Source of the DNA: Streptomyces pinistramenti
GTDB lineage: Bacteria > Actinomycetota > Actinomycetes > Streptomycetales > Streptomycetaceae
Assembly (NCBI RefSeq): GCF_020564935.1
Contig: NZ_JAJCXB010000004.1
Span: 177,850 to 241,849, forward strand
Length of the DNA stretch: 64,000 nt
Reading direction: 5' to 3'
The translations under genes and the position numbers were made by a program. The notes under the pieces are model-generated. The model saw only the letters and a program-made list of their open reading frames with translations, did no database searches and had not been told where the DNA came from. Shown here one piece after another: positions 1 through 10,037 of this stretch; the stretch's first letter is position 1, and every line of letters begins with the position of its first letter.

Positions 1-1
1 C

Positions 2-1264
<1,263 letters not shown>

Positions 1265-1318
1265 GGCCTCTCGTTCGGGGGCTGGGGCTCTTCCCCGGCC
1301 CGCCGTCCGCCCGTCAAA

Positions 1319-1361
1319 CAGGCGCCGTCCCGCCCGGGTTCGCTCGGGGGGACGGCGCCTG
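1319..1361 (+). terminator. Hairpin terminator after glyS
   Basis: Two 13-base arms (CAGGCGCCGTCCC at 1319-1331 and its complement at 1349-1361) flank a 17-base loop about 55 bases after the glyS stop. There is no T-run, as is usual for Streptomyces terminators. The hairpin could also stop transcripts arriving from the opposite-strand gene that ends at 1395. Confidence 0.65.
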
Positions 1362-1394
1362 ACGCGTGCGCGGGGGGGCGATGGCGGGGCCGGA

Positions 1395-1817
1395 TCAGCG
1401 GCCGTCCGCCGCGGCCGGGCGTATCGCGAGCCGCGTGCACAGGGCCGCCAGCGGGAGTTCCGCGGCGAGCGCCATCGCCAGGGCGGTGGCCAGGTCCTGG
1501 CCGGTGGCGGTGGCGACGTCCACGACGGCGTCGACGGCCAGCAGCGCAGCGGCGGCGGCCGCGGCCGCGCGGTGGCCCGGTGTGCCGCGCCGCAGACGGG
1601 CCCCGGCGGTCAGCAGGGCCGCTGCCTCCAGGAGGTCGAGGGTGATCCAGGCGGCGGCCTGCCGGGGCGGCAGCGTGGCGGCGAGGCAGACCGACCACGG
1701 CAACAGGGCGAGCCCCGCGCCGGTCAGTACCCGGCCCTGCCACCGGTGTCCGAACCCGGCCTGTGCAGGACGCCAACCACCGTTCGGAACAGGGGAGTTG
1801 AGAGTGACAAGGGCCAT
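1395..1817 (-). CDS. Small integral membrane protein, unknown function
   Basis: A 140-residue protein that I do not recognise. It has a short polar N-terminus and then about four hydrophobic segments (roughly residues 30-50, 54-72, 82-106 and 108-130), broken by an arginine-rich loop near residue 75, so it is probably a small four-helix membrane protein. It converges on glyS and stands alone on its strand. The ATG at 1817 has no strong ribosome binding site, so a later start is possible. Its length, composition and lack of internal stops favour a real gene, but homology is not established by eye. Confidence 0.55.
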   Translation of the reverse strand: MALVTLNSPVPNGGWRPAQAGFGHRWQGRVLTGAGLALLPWSVCLAATLPPRQAAAWITLDLLEAAALLTAGARLRRGTPGHRAAAAAAAALLAVDAVVDVATATGQDLATALAMALAAELPLAALCTRLAIRPAAADGR

Positions 1818-1994
1818 GGTCCGGACCGCTTTCGGTGAGGAGGAACCCGGCTCTCGGGCTCGGCTTCCACTCTTCCGATCCGGGCCGCCCGCGTCGGTAG
1901 CCCGGCTGCCCGACCTGGGGTGGCACCAGCTACACCCCCGATCCGGAAGCCGGCGTCAGTGCGGCGCCGCGAGCGCCCCGCATAGCGTGGGCTC

Positions 1995-3206
1995 ATGACC
2001 ATTCCGCCCCGGTTGCGCCGCCTGCTGCGGCTGCGGCGTGACCTCCTCTACCTCGCCGCAGGTGTGCTCCCGCATCTGCTGACCGCCCCGCTGTTCTTCT
2101 GGGCGGCGGTGCTCACCGGGCAGACCCTGGCCGGCACCTCGTCCGACGCCCCGGTGATCCTGTCCGTCCCGCTGACCCTGCTCGTCGCCGCCGGATACGG
2201 CCTGACGGAGGCTCAGCGGTGGCGGTTCCGTGCACTGTGCGGGGTGGAGCTGCCGCGGCTCGGATTCCGGCGCGCACGGCGGCAGTTCGGCTACCACTTC
2301 CTGGTCGGACCGCTGCTCGGCGGTCTCGAACTCCTGCTGCTCGCCCTGCTGTCGGCGGGCATCGCGGCATCGACGGTACTGATATGGATCTGGACCGTGC
2401 CCTGGCAGTGGCGCATCGGACACCCCGGCTATTCGACCCAGGCCGCCTACGTCACCGCGCTCGGCCTGCTCGCACTGGCCGCGGTGCCGCCGCTGGCCGC
2501 CGGGCTCGTACGGCTGGAGGACCTCGTCGGTCGGGCGGTGCTGGGGGTCAGCCGGTCCGACGAACTGGAGCGGAGGGTCGAGGACCTGACCGAGAGCCGG
2601 GCGGGCGCGGTGGACGCGGCGGACGCCGAACGCCGCCGGATCGAACGGGACCTGCACGACGGCGCCCAGCAGCGCCTGGTCTCGCTGGCGCTCAACCTCG
2701 GGCTGGCGAAGGCGACGCTCACCGATCTGCCTCCCGAGGTCAAGGACGTCATCGACGCGGCGCACCGCGAGGCGAAGGACGCGATCGAGGAGCTGAACAG
2801 CCTGGTGCGCGGGCTGCACCCCGCCGTACTCGACGAACTCGGCCTGGACGCCGCGCTGTCGGGGCTCGCGGCCCGCGCGCCGCTGCCGGTGCGGCTGCGG
2901 GTCGATCTGCCGGAGCGGGCCGCGGCGCCGGTCGAGGCCGTCGCGTACTTCGTCGTCTCGGAGGCGCTGACCAACGTGGCCAAGCACGCGCGGGACGCGA
3001 CCCGGGCGGAGGTGACCGTCACCCGGCTCGGCGGAATACTGCGGGTGGTGATAGCCGACGACGGGGCGGGCGGCGCCGACGCGTCCCGGGGGAGCGGACT
3101 GAAGGGGCTTGCCCAGCGGGTGCGTTCGGTGGACGGGACGTTCCGGATGAGCAGCCCCGTAGGAGGCCCGACCATGATGAGAGTGGAGTTGCCGTGCCCG
3201 ATGTGA
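1995..3206 (+). CDS. Sensor histidine kinase (NarL/LuxR-type two-component system)
   Basis: Membrane sensor kinase of 403 residues. About four hydrophobic segments occupy residues 15-42, 52-70, 105-135 and 150-172. A HisKA_3 dimerisation domain follows, with the phospho-acceptor in RRIERDLHDGAQQ (His221), then an HATPase domain with the N-box SEALTNVAKHA near residue 320 and a short G-box (DDGAGGAD, SGLKGLAQRV) near the C-terminus. The response regulator gene overlaps its 3' end by 13 bases, so the two are translationally coupled. The signal sensed is not evident; the four-helix input module is typical of Streptomyces DesK/LiaS-like kinases. Confidence 0.93.
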   Translation: MTIPPRLRRLLRLRRDLLYLAAGVLPHLLTAPLFFWAAVLTGQTLAGTSSDAPVILSVPLTLLVAAGYGLTEAQRWRFRALCGVELPRLGFRRARRQFGYHFLVGPLLGGLELLLLALLSAGIAASTVLIWIWTVPWQWRIGHPGYSTQAAYVTALGLLALAAVPPLAAGLVRLEDLVGRAVLGVSRSDELERRVEDLTESRAGAVDAADAERRRIERDLHDGAQQRLVSLALNLGLAKATLTDLPPEVKDVIDAAHREAKDAIEELNSLVRGLHPAVLDELGLDAALSGLAARAPLPVRLRVDLPERAAAPVEAVAYFVVSEALTNVAKHARDATRAEVTVTRLGGILRVVIADDGAGGADASRGSGLKGLAQRVRSVDGTFRMSSPVGGPTMMRVELPCPM

Positions 3207-3883
3207 GCAGTGCCGTGGTTGCCGGGGGGACCGCCGGGAGATCCGCCGTGATCGCCGAGGACTCCGTCCTGCTGCGGATCGGTCTGGTGAAGGTGCTGGA
3301 GATGGCCGGGTTCACGGTGGTGGCCGAAGCGGGCGACGCGGAGGAACTGCTGGCCGCCGTCGCCGCACACCGGCCCGACCTCGCGGTGGTGGACGTCCGG
3401 ATGCCGCCGGGCTTCACGGACGAAGGGGTGCGGGCCGCGCTGTCCATCCGCCGGGAGCGGCCGGGGACCGCGGTGCTGATGCTGTCCCAGTACGTGGAGG
3501 AGCGTTACGCGGCCGATCTGCTCGCGACCCACACCAGCGGGGTGGGCTACCTCCTCAAGCAACGGGTCGCGGACGTCGAGGAGTTCATCGAGGCGCTGCG
3601 GCGGGTCGCGGACGGCGGCACCGCGCTCGACCCGCAGGTCGTCGCGCAGCTGCTGGTGCGCAGGGCGAGCGACCCGATGGAGCGGCTGACCGGACGCGAG
3701 CGCGAGGTGCTGGCGCTGATGGCCGAGGGCCGCTCCAACGCGGGGATCGCCGCGCAGCTCGTGGTGAGCGAGAGCGCGGTCGCCAAGCACATCAACAGCA
3801 TCCTGACCAAGCTCGACCTGCCGGTGGCGGACGCCGACCACCGGCGGGTGCTGGCGGTACTCCGCTTTCTGGGCGTGGGCTGA
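3194..3883 (+). CDS. LuxR-family response regulator
   Basis: DNA-binding partner of the kinase upstream. I chose the GTG at 3194 because GGAG at 3185-3188 sits five bases before it; this start lies inside the kinase gene. The 229-residue product has a receiver domain with acidic pair E22/D23 and phospho-acceptor D67 (LAVVDVRMP), then a LuxR-type helix-turn-helix from about residue 160 (LTGREREVLALMAEG ... VSESAVAKHINSI). A decayed paralogue of its C-terminal domain is recognisable at 25328-25530. Targets are unknown; such pairs often regulate a nearby transporter or themselves. Confidence 0.93.
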   Translation: MPDVSSAVVAGGTAGRSAVIAEDSVLLRIGLVKVLEMAGFTVVAEAGDAEELLAAVAAHRPDLAVVDVRMPPGFTDEGVRAALSIRRERPGTAVLMLSQYVEERYAADLLATHTSGVGYLLKQRVADVEEFIEALRRVADGGTALDPQVVAQLLVRRASDPMERLTGREREVLALMAEGRSNAGIAAQLVVSESAVAKHINSILTKLDLPVADADHRRVLAVLRFLGVG

Positions 3884-3957
3884 CGGGGCCGGCCCGCGGG
3901 GGAACGGGCCGCGGCCGGGCCCGGCGGTCGCCGTCCGCCTGACGTCCGCCCCCGGCG

Positions 3958-4539
3958 TCAGGCGCCCAGGCCGCGCAGGACGAGGTCGCGTACCGCTTCG
4001 AAGGCCGGGGCGATGTCGGGGCGGGACCACTCGGGCGCGTAGGCGGGGTCGTGGAAACGGCCGGTGGCGTCGAAGACGGCGCGGGCGGTGACGGCGGGGG
4101 ACCGGGTGGCGAAGGCGCCCTGGGTCACACCGGCTTCGATGATGGCGGTGAGCTGGGATTCCAGGTCGGTGATGTGCCGGTCGACGACGCCGCCGCTCTC
4201 TCCTATCAGCGTCATGTACGTCGCGAAGAGTTCGGGGTCGTCGCCCGCCTTGTGGCGCTTGGCCTCGAACAGGGCGGTCAGCCAGCGGTCCAGGCGCTCC
4301 GGGGCCGGGCCCCCTTCCGTGACGATCTCCGACAACTGCTCGCTGGTGCGGTCCAGCCAGCGTGCCGTGACCGCCTCGCGCAGCGCCGCCTTCGTACGGA
4401 AGTGGCGGTAGACGCTGCCGTGGCTGACTCCCAGGGCGCGCGCGACATCGACGACCGTGGCCTTCGCCGGGCCGTAGCGGCGCAGCACGTCCTCGGTGGC
4501 TTCGAGGATGCGCTCGGGGGTCAGGGTCTCGGAGGACAT
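3958..4539 (-). CDS. TetR-family transcriptional regulator
   Basis: A 193-residue repressor-type protein. The N-terminal TetR helix-turn-helix spans about residues 8-55 (ATVVDVARALGVSHGSVYRHF), and the rest is the helical ligand-binding and dimerisation domain. It lies downstream of the aldo/keto reductase on the same strand, but the 190 bases between them hold two near-identical palindromic repeats (4645-4704), which suggests an autoregulated promoter of its own. The likely targets are itself and perhaps the reductase. Convergent with the response regulator gene. Confidence 0.9.
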   Translation of the reverse strand: MSSETLTPERILEATEDVLRRYGPAKATVVDVARALGVSHGSVYRHFRTKAALREAVTARWLDRTSEQLSEIVTEGGPAPERLDRWLTALFEAKRHKAGDDPELFATYMTLIGESGGVVDRHITDLESQLTAIIEAGVTQGAFATRSPAVTARAVFDATGRFHDPAYAPEWSRPDIAPAFEAVRDLVLRGLGA

Positions 4540-4644
4540 GACGCGGGCCGGCCTTTCGGAGGGACGGGGCGGGGTGCGGACGCATCCGGCGGGTGTGCCC
4601 GTCCGGCACCCGCCGGATGAGGCGGACGCGCGGGCACACGCACG

Positions 4645-4704
4645 CCGGGTACATACGGGACCGTACCCGGCGCCTGCCCCGGGTACGTACGGGACCGTAC
4701 CCGG
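4645..4704. promoter_or_regulatory. Twin operator repeats upstream of the TetR gene
   Basis: Two copies of CCGGGTAC-N10-GTACCCGG lie at 4645-4670 and 4679-4704, a 34-base period or about three helical turns. The spacers share the core TACGGGACC. They are about 105-165 bases upstream of the TetR start codon. The dyad symmetry, duplication and position are what an autoregulatory TetR operator looks like; binding is inferred. Confidence 0.7.
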
Positions 4705-4728
4705 CGGCCGCGGCGCGCGCCCCGGGGG

Positions 4729-5733
4729 TCACCGCTCGCTGTCCAGGTCCGCCATCGCCTCGCTGGGGTAGCGGTCGCCGGACGCCGCGCCGGCGGGGAC
4801 CGCGGCCTCGATCGCGGCGAGGTCATCGGCGCCCCGCGCGAGGTCGGCGGCGCCCAGGGCCTCGGCCAGCCGGTCGCGGCGGCGGGCGCCGACCAGCGGC
4901 ACGATGTCCTCGCCACGGGAGAGCACCCAGGCGATGGCGGTCTGGGCGACCGAGACACCCCGCTGCTCGGCGATCTTGCGCAGCGCATCCACCAGGTCGA
5001 GATTGTGATCGAGGTTCTCGCCCTGGAAGCGCGGGCTCATCCCGCGGAAGTCGTTCGCCGCGAGCTTGCGGTCGCGCTGCCAGTGCCCGCTGATCAGGCC
5101 GCGGGCGAGGACGCCGTACGCGGTGACGCCGATGCCCAGTTCACGGGCGGTGGGCAGGATGCTGTCCTCGACGCCGCGGGAGATGAGGGAGTACTCGATC
5201 TGGAGGTCGGAGATCGGGGCGACGGCCGCGGCCCTGCGCAGCGTGTCCGCGCCGACCTCGGACAGGCCGATGTGCCGGACGTGGCCGGCCTCGACCAGTT
5301 CGGCGATGGCGCCGACCGTCTCCTCGATCGGGACGTCCGCGTCGATCCGGGCGATCCGGTAGATGTCGATGTGGTCGACGCCCAGCCGCTGGAGGGAGTA
5401 GGCGGCGAAGTTCTTGACCGCGGCGGGGCGGCCGTCGTAGCCGTTGAAGGCGCCTTCGACGCTGCGCAGGGCGCCGAACTTGACGCTGGTCAGGGCCTTT
5501 TCGCGGGCGGCTGCCGGGGCGGTGCGCAGGGCTTCGCCGATGAGGAGTTCGTTGTGCCCCATGCCGTAGAAGTCGCCGGTGTCGAGCAGGGTGATGCCGG
5601 CGTCGAGGGCGGCGTGCAGGGTGGCGATGGACTCGGCGCGGTCGGCGTCGCCGTAGAGGGCGGACATGCCCATGCAGCCGAGGCCGAGGGCGGAGGTCCG
5701 GGGGCCTGTGGTGCCGAGGGTGCGGGTGCGCAC
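4729..5733 (-). CDS. Aldo/keto reductase
   Basis: NADPH-dependent oxidoreductase of the AKR superfamily, 334 residues from a GTG at 5733. That start is chosen because AAGGAG lies six bases upstream; the longer frame to 5802 would run into the palindrome. Visible features are the N-terminal TSALGLGCMGMSALYG, the catalytic D..Y pair (LLDTGDFYGMGHNE), the lysine region (ALTSVKFG) and the C-terminal cofactor segment (IVPLVGARRRDRLAEALGA). The GLGCMGMS signature is typical of the YajO/AKR13-like branch that reduces small aldehydes. A perfect 40-base palindrome at 5781-5820 lies just upstream and probably controls it. Confidence 0.92.
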   Translation of the reverse strand: MRTRTLGTTGPRTSALGLGCMGMSALYGDADRAESIATLHAALDAGITLLDTGDFYGMGHNELLIGEALRTAPAAAREKALTSVKFGALRSVEGAFNGYDGRPAAVKNFAAYSLQRLGVDHIDIYRIARIDADVPIEETVGAIAELVEAGHVRHIGLSEVGADTLRRAAAVAPISDLQIEYSLISRGVEDSILPTARELGIGVTAYGVLARGLISGHWQRDRKLAANDFRGMSPRFQGENLDHNLDLVDALRKIAEQRGVSVAQTAIAWVLSRGEDIVPLVGARRRDRLAEALGAADLARGADDLAAIEAAVPAGAASGDRYPSEAMADLDSER

Positions 5734-5780
5734 GATGTGCTCCTTGACGAGAACGGGAAGGCGGCGTGCACCCAGCATGA

Positions 5781-5820
5781 CATGACGACTGACAGATTTC
5801 AATATCTGTCAGTCGTCATG
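5781..5820. promoter_or_regulatory. 40-bp perfect palindrome, operator candidate
   Basis: Two perfect 17-base arms (CATGACGACTGACAGAT and its complement) are separated by TTCAAT. The element lies 48-87 bases upstream of the reductase start and about 48 bases past the stop of the broken MFS gene. The AT content, symmetry and inner TGACAGAT-N6-ATCTGTCA core argue for a repressor operator rather than a terminator: there is no T-run and the stem is not GC-rich. Confidence 0.7.
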
Positions 5821-5867
5821 TGTGGGATGTGCGCCGGAACGGGCCGCGCGCCCCGCCCCGGCCCCGC

Positions 5868-7350
5868 TCAGCGCAGCGTGCGCGGCAGCCGGAAGCCCAG
5901 AACGGTGGTGCCCATGACGATCACCAGCTGGGTGAGCAGGGCCGCGAGCAGCGCGTCACGGATGCCGGCCGACGGCACCAGGGACAGGAAGAGCGTGCCG
6001 AGCGTGGCCACGCCCAGCGCCAGGCCGGACTGCTGCGTGGTCACCATGACGCCGCCGCCGCCCCGGCCTGCGCCACCGGCAGCTCACTCAGCACGATCCG
6101 CAGCAGCACCGGCAGCACCAGCCCCTGGCCCAGCCCGAGAACCGCCATGCTCGGGGCCAGCCCGGCCACCGAAATGTCGGGCCACCCACCGTGCACGGTC
6201 AGCGTCAGGGCGACCAGCCCGGCCGCCTGGATCACCGACCCGGCCAGCACCACCCGTCGGCCGAACCTCCCCACCAGCCGCGGCCCGGCGAGCGAGGCCA
6301 GGAAGAACGTGACGCACAGCGGCACCAGCGAAAGACCGGCGGCGAACGGCCCGTAGCGCAGGCCGTCCTGGAGGGCGACGGCCACCACGAACATGAAGCC
6401 GCCGAAGCCGACCGAGAACGGAACGATCATGGTGAGGCCGCTGCGCACGGACGGAATGCGGAGCAGGGACGGCGGGACGAGCGGGCTGCGCCCGGTACGT
6501 TCGGCACGGCGCTCGACGGTGACGAACGCGGCGGCGGAGAACGGAAACACGGCGAGCAGCACCCAGGACCACAGCGGCCAGCCGGCCGCCCGGCCCTCGG
6601 TCAGCGGCAGCAGCAGCGAGATCAGGGCGGCGGCCAGCAGCGCGGTGCCGGGACCGTCGACCCGTGCCGGGTGCGGCGAGCGGGTCTCGGGGACGGTGCG
6701 GAGGGCGAGCAGCCAGGCGGCGGCCGCGATCGGCACGTTCACCAGGAAGACCGCCCGCCAGCCGGTGCCCGCCAGATCGGCGGAGACCAGCAGCCCGCCG
6801 AGCACCTGGCCGACGGCGCTGGAGACCCCGGCGTGCCGCCGTACAGGCTGACGGCCCTGGCCCGGTGCGCGCCGCTCGTCGTGGCCTGGATGGTGGCCAG
6901 CACCTGCGGCAGCATCAGTGCGGCGGCCGCGCCCTGGGCGACCCGCGCGGCCACCAGCGTCCAGGCGTCCGGCGCCAGTCCGCAGGCCAGCGAGGTCACA
7001 CCGAACGCGGCCAGGCCCCACAGGAACAGCCGCCTGCGGCCCGCCATGTCGCCGAGCCTGCCGCCCAGGACGAGCAGCATCGCGTACGCGACGCCGTAGC
7101 CCGCCACCACCATTTCCAGCATCGCCGGGCCCGCGGCCAGGTCGCGGTCGATGGTCGGCAGGGCGACGTTGACGATGAAGAAGTCGATCATCGGCAGGGC
7201 CGCGCCCAGGAGGACGGTCAGCAGGCCGACGGGGGTCAGGAGGGACGGTGCGGCGCCGGGCGCGGGCGCTGCGGAGGCGCCGCGGACGGCCGTCGGCGCC
7301 ACGGTCTCGGGACCGGCGGAAACGGTGGTGGGTATTCGGGTATCGCTCAC
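5868..7350 (-). pseudogene. MFS drug-efflux transporter with two frameshifts
   Basis: A DHA2-type major facilitator (about 490 residues if intact), read in three successive frames. Frame one runs from ATG 7350 to about 6830 (PMIDFFIVNVALPTIDRDL, RLGDMAGRRRLF). Frame two runs from about 6830 to about 6055 (SSAVGQVLGGLLVSADLAG onward). Frame three runs from about 6055 to the stop at 5868 (GVMVTTQQSGLALGVATLG, LPRTLR). Both breaks look like loss of one base in G- or GGC-rich runs, so sequencing error is as likely as true inactivation. The XRE/MmyB regulator is divergent, with three CTGGTA boxes between them, so it probably controls this transporter. Confidence 0.82.
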
Positions 7351-7377
7351 GGAGACGACGATCGTCGTCCGCTCAGC

Positions 7378-7420
7378 CTGGTACCAGAGTGTCTTTATCC
7401 TGGTACCACTGCCACCTGGT
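7378..7420. promoter_or_regulatory. Three CTGGTA(C/A)C boxes between divergent genes
   Basis: CTGGTACC occurs at 7379 and 7400 and CTGGTAAC at 7416, between the MFS start (7350) and the regulator start (7452). The first two are centred on the palindrome TGGTACCA. Spacings of 21 and 16 bases place them across the expected promoter. They are the natural candidate sites for the adjacent regulator; a separate palindrome, ACGACGATCGTCGT, lies next to them near 7354-7369. Confidence 0.65.
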
Positions 7421-7451
7421 AACCGGCTGAGCCCTGTTGCACTCTGGACAC

Positions 7452-8384
7452 ATGACGGTGACCGTGTCCACCCCCCGGACCCAGACGCAGATCCAGGCCC
7501 CTCCCCCCGACCTGGCCAAGGCCGGTGCCGCGCCCCTCCGGCAGGCCGGGCCGCGCACCGACGCCGAGATCCGGCGGGCCGAGCTGGCGAGCTTCCTGCG
7601 CAGCCGCCGGGAGCGGATCACCCCGGAACAGGTCAGCCTGCCCCGTGGCAGGCGCCGCCGCACTCCGGGGCTGCGCCGCGAGGAGGTCGCGCAGCTCGCC
7701 GCCGTCGGCGTCACTTGGTACACGTGGCTGGAGCAGGCCAGGGACATCCACGTCTCGACGCAGGTGCTGGACGCCATCGCCAAGGGCCTGCTGCTCGACC
7801 GTGCCGAGCGCAGCCATCTGTTCGCGCTCGCCGGTGAGGCCGACCCGCAGCCCGGCAAGGAGTGCACGGGCGTGCCCGACGCGCTGCGGCAGGTGGTCGA
7901 CCAGCTGTCGCCGTTCCCCGCCGTCATCCAGAACAGCAGGTTCGATCTCCTCGCGTACAACGCCACCTACGGGCGGCTGCTGTGCGACCTGGACGCGCTG
8001 CCGGAGGAGGACCGCAACTGCCTGTGGCTGGCGTTCACCAACGAGGAGTGGCGGGCCCGGCTCGTCGACCTGGACGCCACGGTGCGGACGATGGCGGCGA
8101 AGTTCCGGGCCGCGATGGCCGATCATGTCGCCGAACACGACTGGAAATCGCTGCTGGCGCGGCTGACCGACGCGTCACCGGAGTTCCGCGAGATCTGGGC
8201 CCGGCACGAAGTCGTCCGCCCGGTGAGCCGGACCAAGGTCTTCCGGCACCCGCAGGTGGGCGTCGTCCAGCTCGCCGTCACGTCGCTGTGGACGGGCCCC
8301 AACCGCGGCCCCAAGCTGCTCACGTACACGCCGGTCGACGACGCGTCCCGTGAGCGGCTGGAAGCCCTGGCCCGCCAGGAGTAG
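7452..8384 (+). CDS. XRE-family regulator with MmyB-like sensor domain
   Basis: A 310-residue transcription factor. The Cro/C1-type helix-turn-helix spans about residues 60-115 (RRTPGLRREEVAQLAAVGVTWYTWLEQ). The C-terminal half (from about residue 135, VDQLSPFPAVIQNSRFDLLAYN ... ) matches the MmyB/PAS-like ligand-binding domain common in Streptomyces. The only start upstream is a TTG at 7437 without a ribosome binding site, so ATG 7452 is preferred. It is divergent from the MFS gene, the usual arrangement for this family, which tends to regulate a neighbouring transporter or oxidoreductase. Fatty-acid binding is reported for some members; the ligand here is unknown. Confidence 0.9.
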   Translation: MTVTVSTPRTQTQIQAPPPDLAKAGAAPLRQAGPRTDAEIRRAELASFLRSRRERITPEQVSLPRGRRRRTPGLRREEVAQLAAVGVTWYTWLEQARDIHVSTQVLDAIAKGLLLDRAERSHLFALAGEADPQPGKECTGVPDALRQVVDQLSPFPAVIQNSRFDLLAYNATYGRLLCDLDALPEEDRNCLWLAFTNEEWRARLVDLDATVRTMAAKFRAAMADHVAEHDWKSLLARLTDASPEFREIWARHEVVRPVSRTKVFRHPQVGVVQLAVTSLWTGPNRGPKLLTYTPVDDASRERLEALARQE

Positions 8385-8422
8385 CACCGGCTGCCCGGCG
8401 TGCCCCGGGCGGCTTGCCGACG

Positions 8423-9898
8423 TCAGGCGCCGGTGGCCGCAGACGACTGCCCGCGGGCCGGCTCCTCGTGGAACAGGGCGGCGGTGTGCCGGGCGGTGGC
8501 GCGTGCCCAGCGGCCGGTGGTCAGCGCGCCGAGCAGGAGGACGGCGGTGCCGCAGCCGGTGAGGATCCACCAGGCGGGGCGGGCGGCCGCGACGAAGTCG
8601 GCGGCGGCTCCCGAGGGCACCGGGTGCACGGTGGTGTGCACGCCGCCCGCCAGCACCGCGCCGATCACCGCGACCCCCAGCGACTGCCCGACCTGCCTGC
8701 TGGTCGAGGCGACGGCCGCGGCGACCCCCGCCTGGGCGCGCGGCATCCCGGATACGGCGGTATTGGTGATCGGCGCGTTGACCAGGCCGAATCCGATGCC
8801 GAAGAGCACATAGCCGGTGAACAGCAGCGCGTTGTCCGCCTCCGCGTCGAACCCCGCGAACAGCAGCCCGCTGACGCCCATCGCGCTGCCCGCGAGCAGC
8901 AGCGGAAGCCGGGGGCCGCGGCTGCCGACCAGCCGCCCTGACAACGGGGCGAACAGCAGCGTCATGCCGGCCATCGGGAGCATGTAGAGCCCGGCCTCCA
9001 GGGCGGACAGGCCGCGGATGTTCTGGAGGTAGAGCGTGTTCATGAAGAGGAAGCCGCCGAGAGAGGCGAACGCGCAGACCGCGACGACGGTGGCGCCGCT
9101 GAACGGCGCGCTGTGGAAGAACCGCAGATCGATCAGCGGATCGCGGCGCCGCCGTTCGTAACCGATCAGCCCGGCCAGCGAGGCCAGCGTGACCACGGCG
9201 AGGGCGAGGATTTCGGGGGAGTGCCAGCCGGCGTCCGGCGCCTCGATGATCGCGTACGTGAGCGAGCCGAGCAGGGCGATGATCAGCAGCTGGCCGACCG
9301 GATCGACCCGGCGCGGCCTCGGGGCGCGGGATTCGGGGACGTAGCGCAGGGTCAGGAAGAGGGCCAGGGCGCCGATCGGGACGTTGATCCAGAAGATCGA
9401 GCGCCAGCCGACGGACTCCACCAGCAGACCGCCGATGACCGGCCCGGCCGCCATGCTGATGCCGACCACGCCGCCCCACACGCCGATCGCGCGGGCCCGC
9501 TCGCGGGGTTCGGTGAAGGTGTTGGTGATGATCGACATCGCGACGGGGTTGAGCATCGAGCCGCCGATCGCCTGCACCATCCGGAAGACCACCAGCCATT
9601 CCAGGCCGGGCGCCAGGCTGCACAGCAGCGACCCGAGAGAGAAGACGACCAGGCCGGTCAGGAAGACCCGGCGTCTGCCGAGCCGGTCGGCGGTCGAGCC
9701 GGACAGCATCAGCAAGGAGGCCAGGACGAGCGTGTACGCGTCGATGGTCCACTGCATGCCGGAGACCGAGGCGTGCAGGTCGTGCTGTACGGAGGGCAGG
9801 GCGACGTTGAGGATGGTGTTGTCGAGGCTGACGATCAGCAGGCTCATACAGCAGATGGCCAGCACGAGCAGGCGCCGCCGGTGACTGAGCTCGGGCAT
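8423..9898 (-). CDS. MFS efflux transporter, DHA2 (14-helix) family
   Basis: A 491-residue inner-membrane drug:proton antiporter. Motif A is present between helices 2 and 3 (GSTADRLGRRRVF), antiporter motif C is near helix 5 (GVVGISMAAGPVIGGLLVESVGWRSIFWINVPIG), and the hydrophobicity fits 14 helices. The N-terminal SLDNTILNVALPSVQHDL is typical of the EmrB/QacA group. It converges on the MmyB regulator with 38 bases between stops, so it is probably not driven by the same promoter. The substrate cannot be predicted. Intact, unlike the neighbouring MFS gene. Confidence 0.93.
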   Translation of the reverse strand: MPELSHRRRLLVLAICCMSLLIVSLDNTILNVALPSVQHDLHASVSGMQWTIDAYTLVLASLLMLSGSTADRLGRRRVFLTGLVVFSLGSLLCSLAPGLEWLVVFRMVQAIGGSMLNPVAMSIITNTFTEPRERARAIGVWGGVVGISMAAGPVIGGLLVESVGWRSIFWINVPIGALALFLTLRYVPESRAPRPRRVDPVGQLLIIALLGSLTYAIIEAPDAGWHSPEILALAVVTLASLAGLIGYERRRRDPLIDLRFFHSAPFSGATVVAVCAFASLGGFLFMNTLYLQNIRGLSALEAGLYMLPMAGMTLLFAPLSGRLVGSRGPRLPLLLAGSAMGVSGLLFAGFDAEADNALLFTGYVLFGIGFGLVNAPITNTAVSGMPRAQAGVAAAVASTSRQVGQSLGVAVIGAVLAGGVHTTVHPVPSGAAADFVAAARPAWWILTGCGTAVLLLGALTTGRWARATARHTAALFHEEPARGQSSAATGA

Positions 9899-10037
9899 GG
9901 TTGAACGCTACAACGACCGGCGGCCGGTGGCTCTGCCGGGCCCGGTCGACGGATGCGGGACAATGGGAGGTCGCACGGCGGCCCGCCACGGCGCCGCGCC
10001 GCCATCCGTCCTCCGACCGCCGAAGGAATCCGCTGCC

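Noticed and set aside
2219..3193. Long plus-strand frame upstream of the response regulator
   Set aside because: It is the +1 shadow of the histidine kinase gene; the regulator starts at GTG 3194 with its own ribosome binding site.
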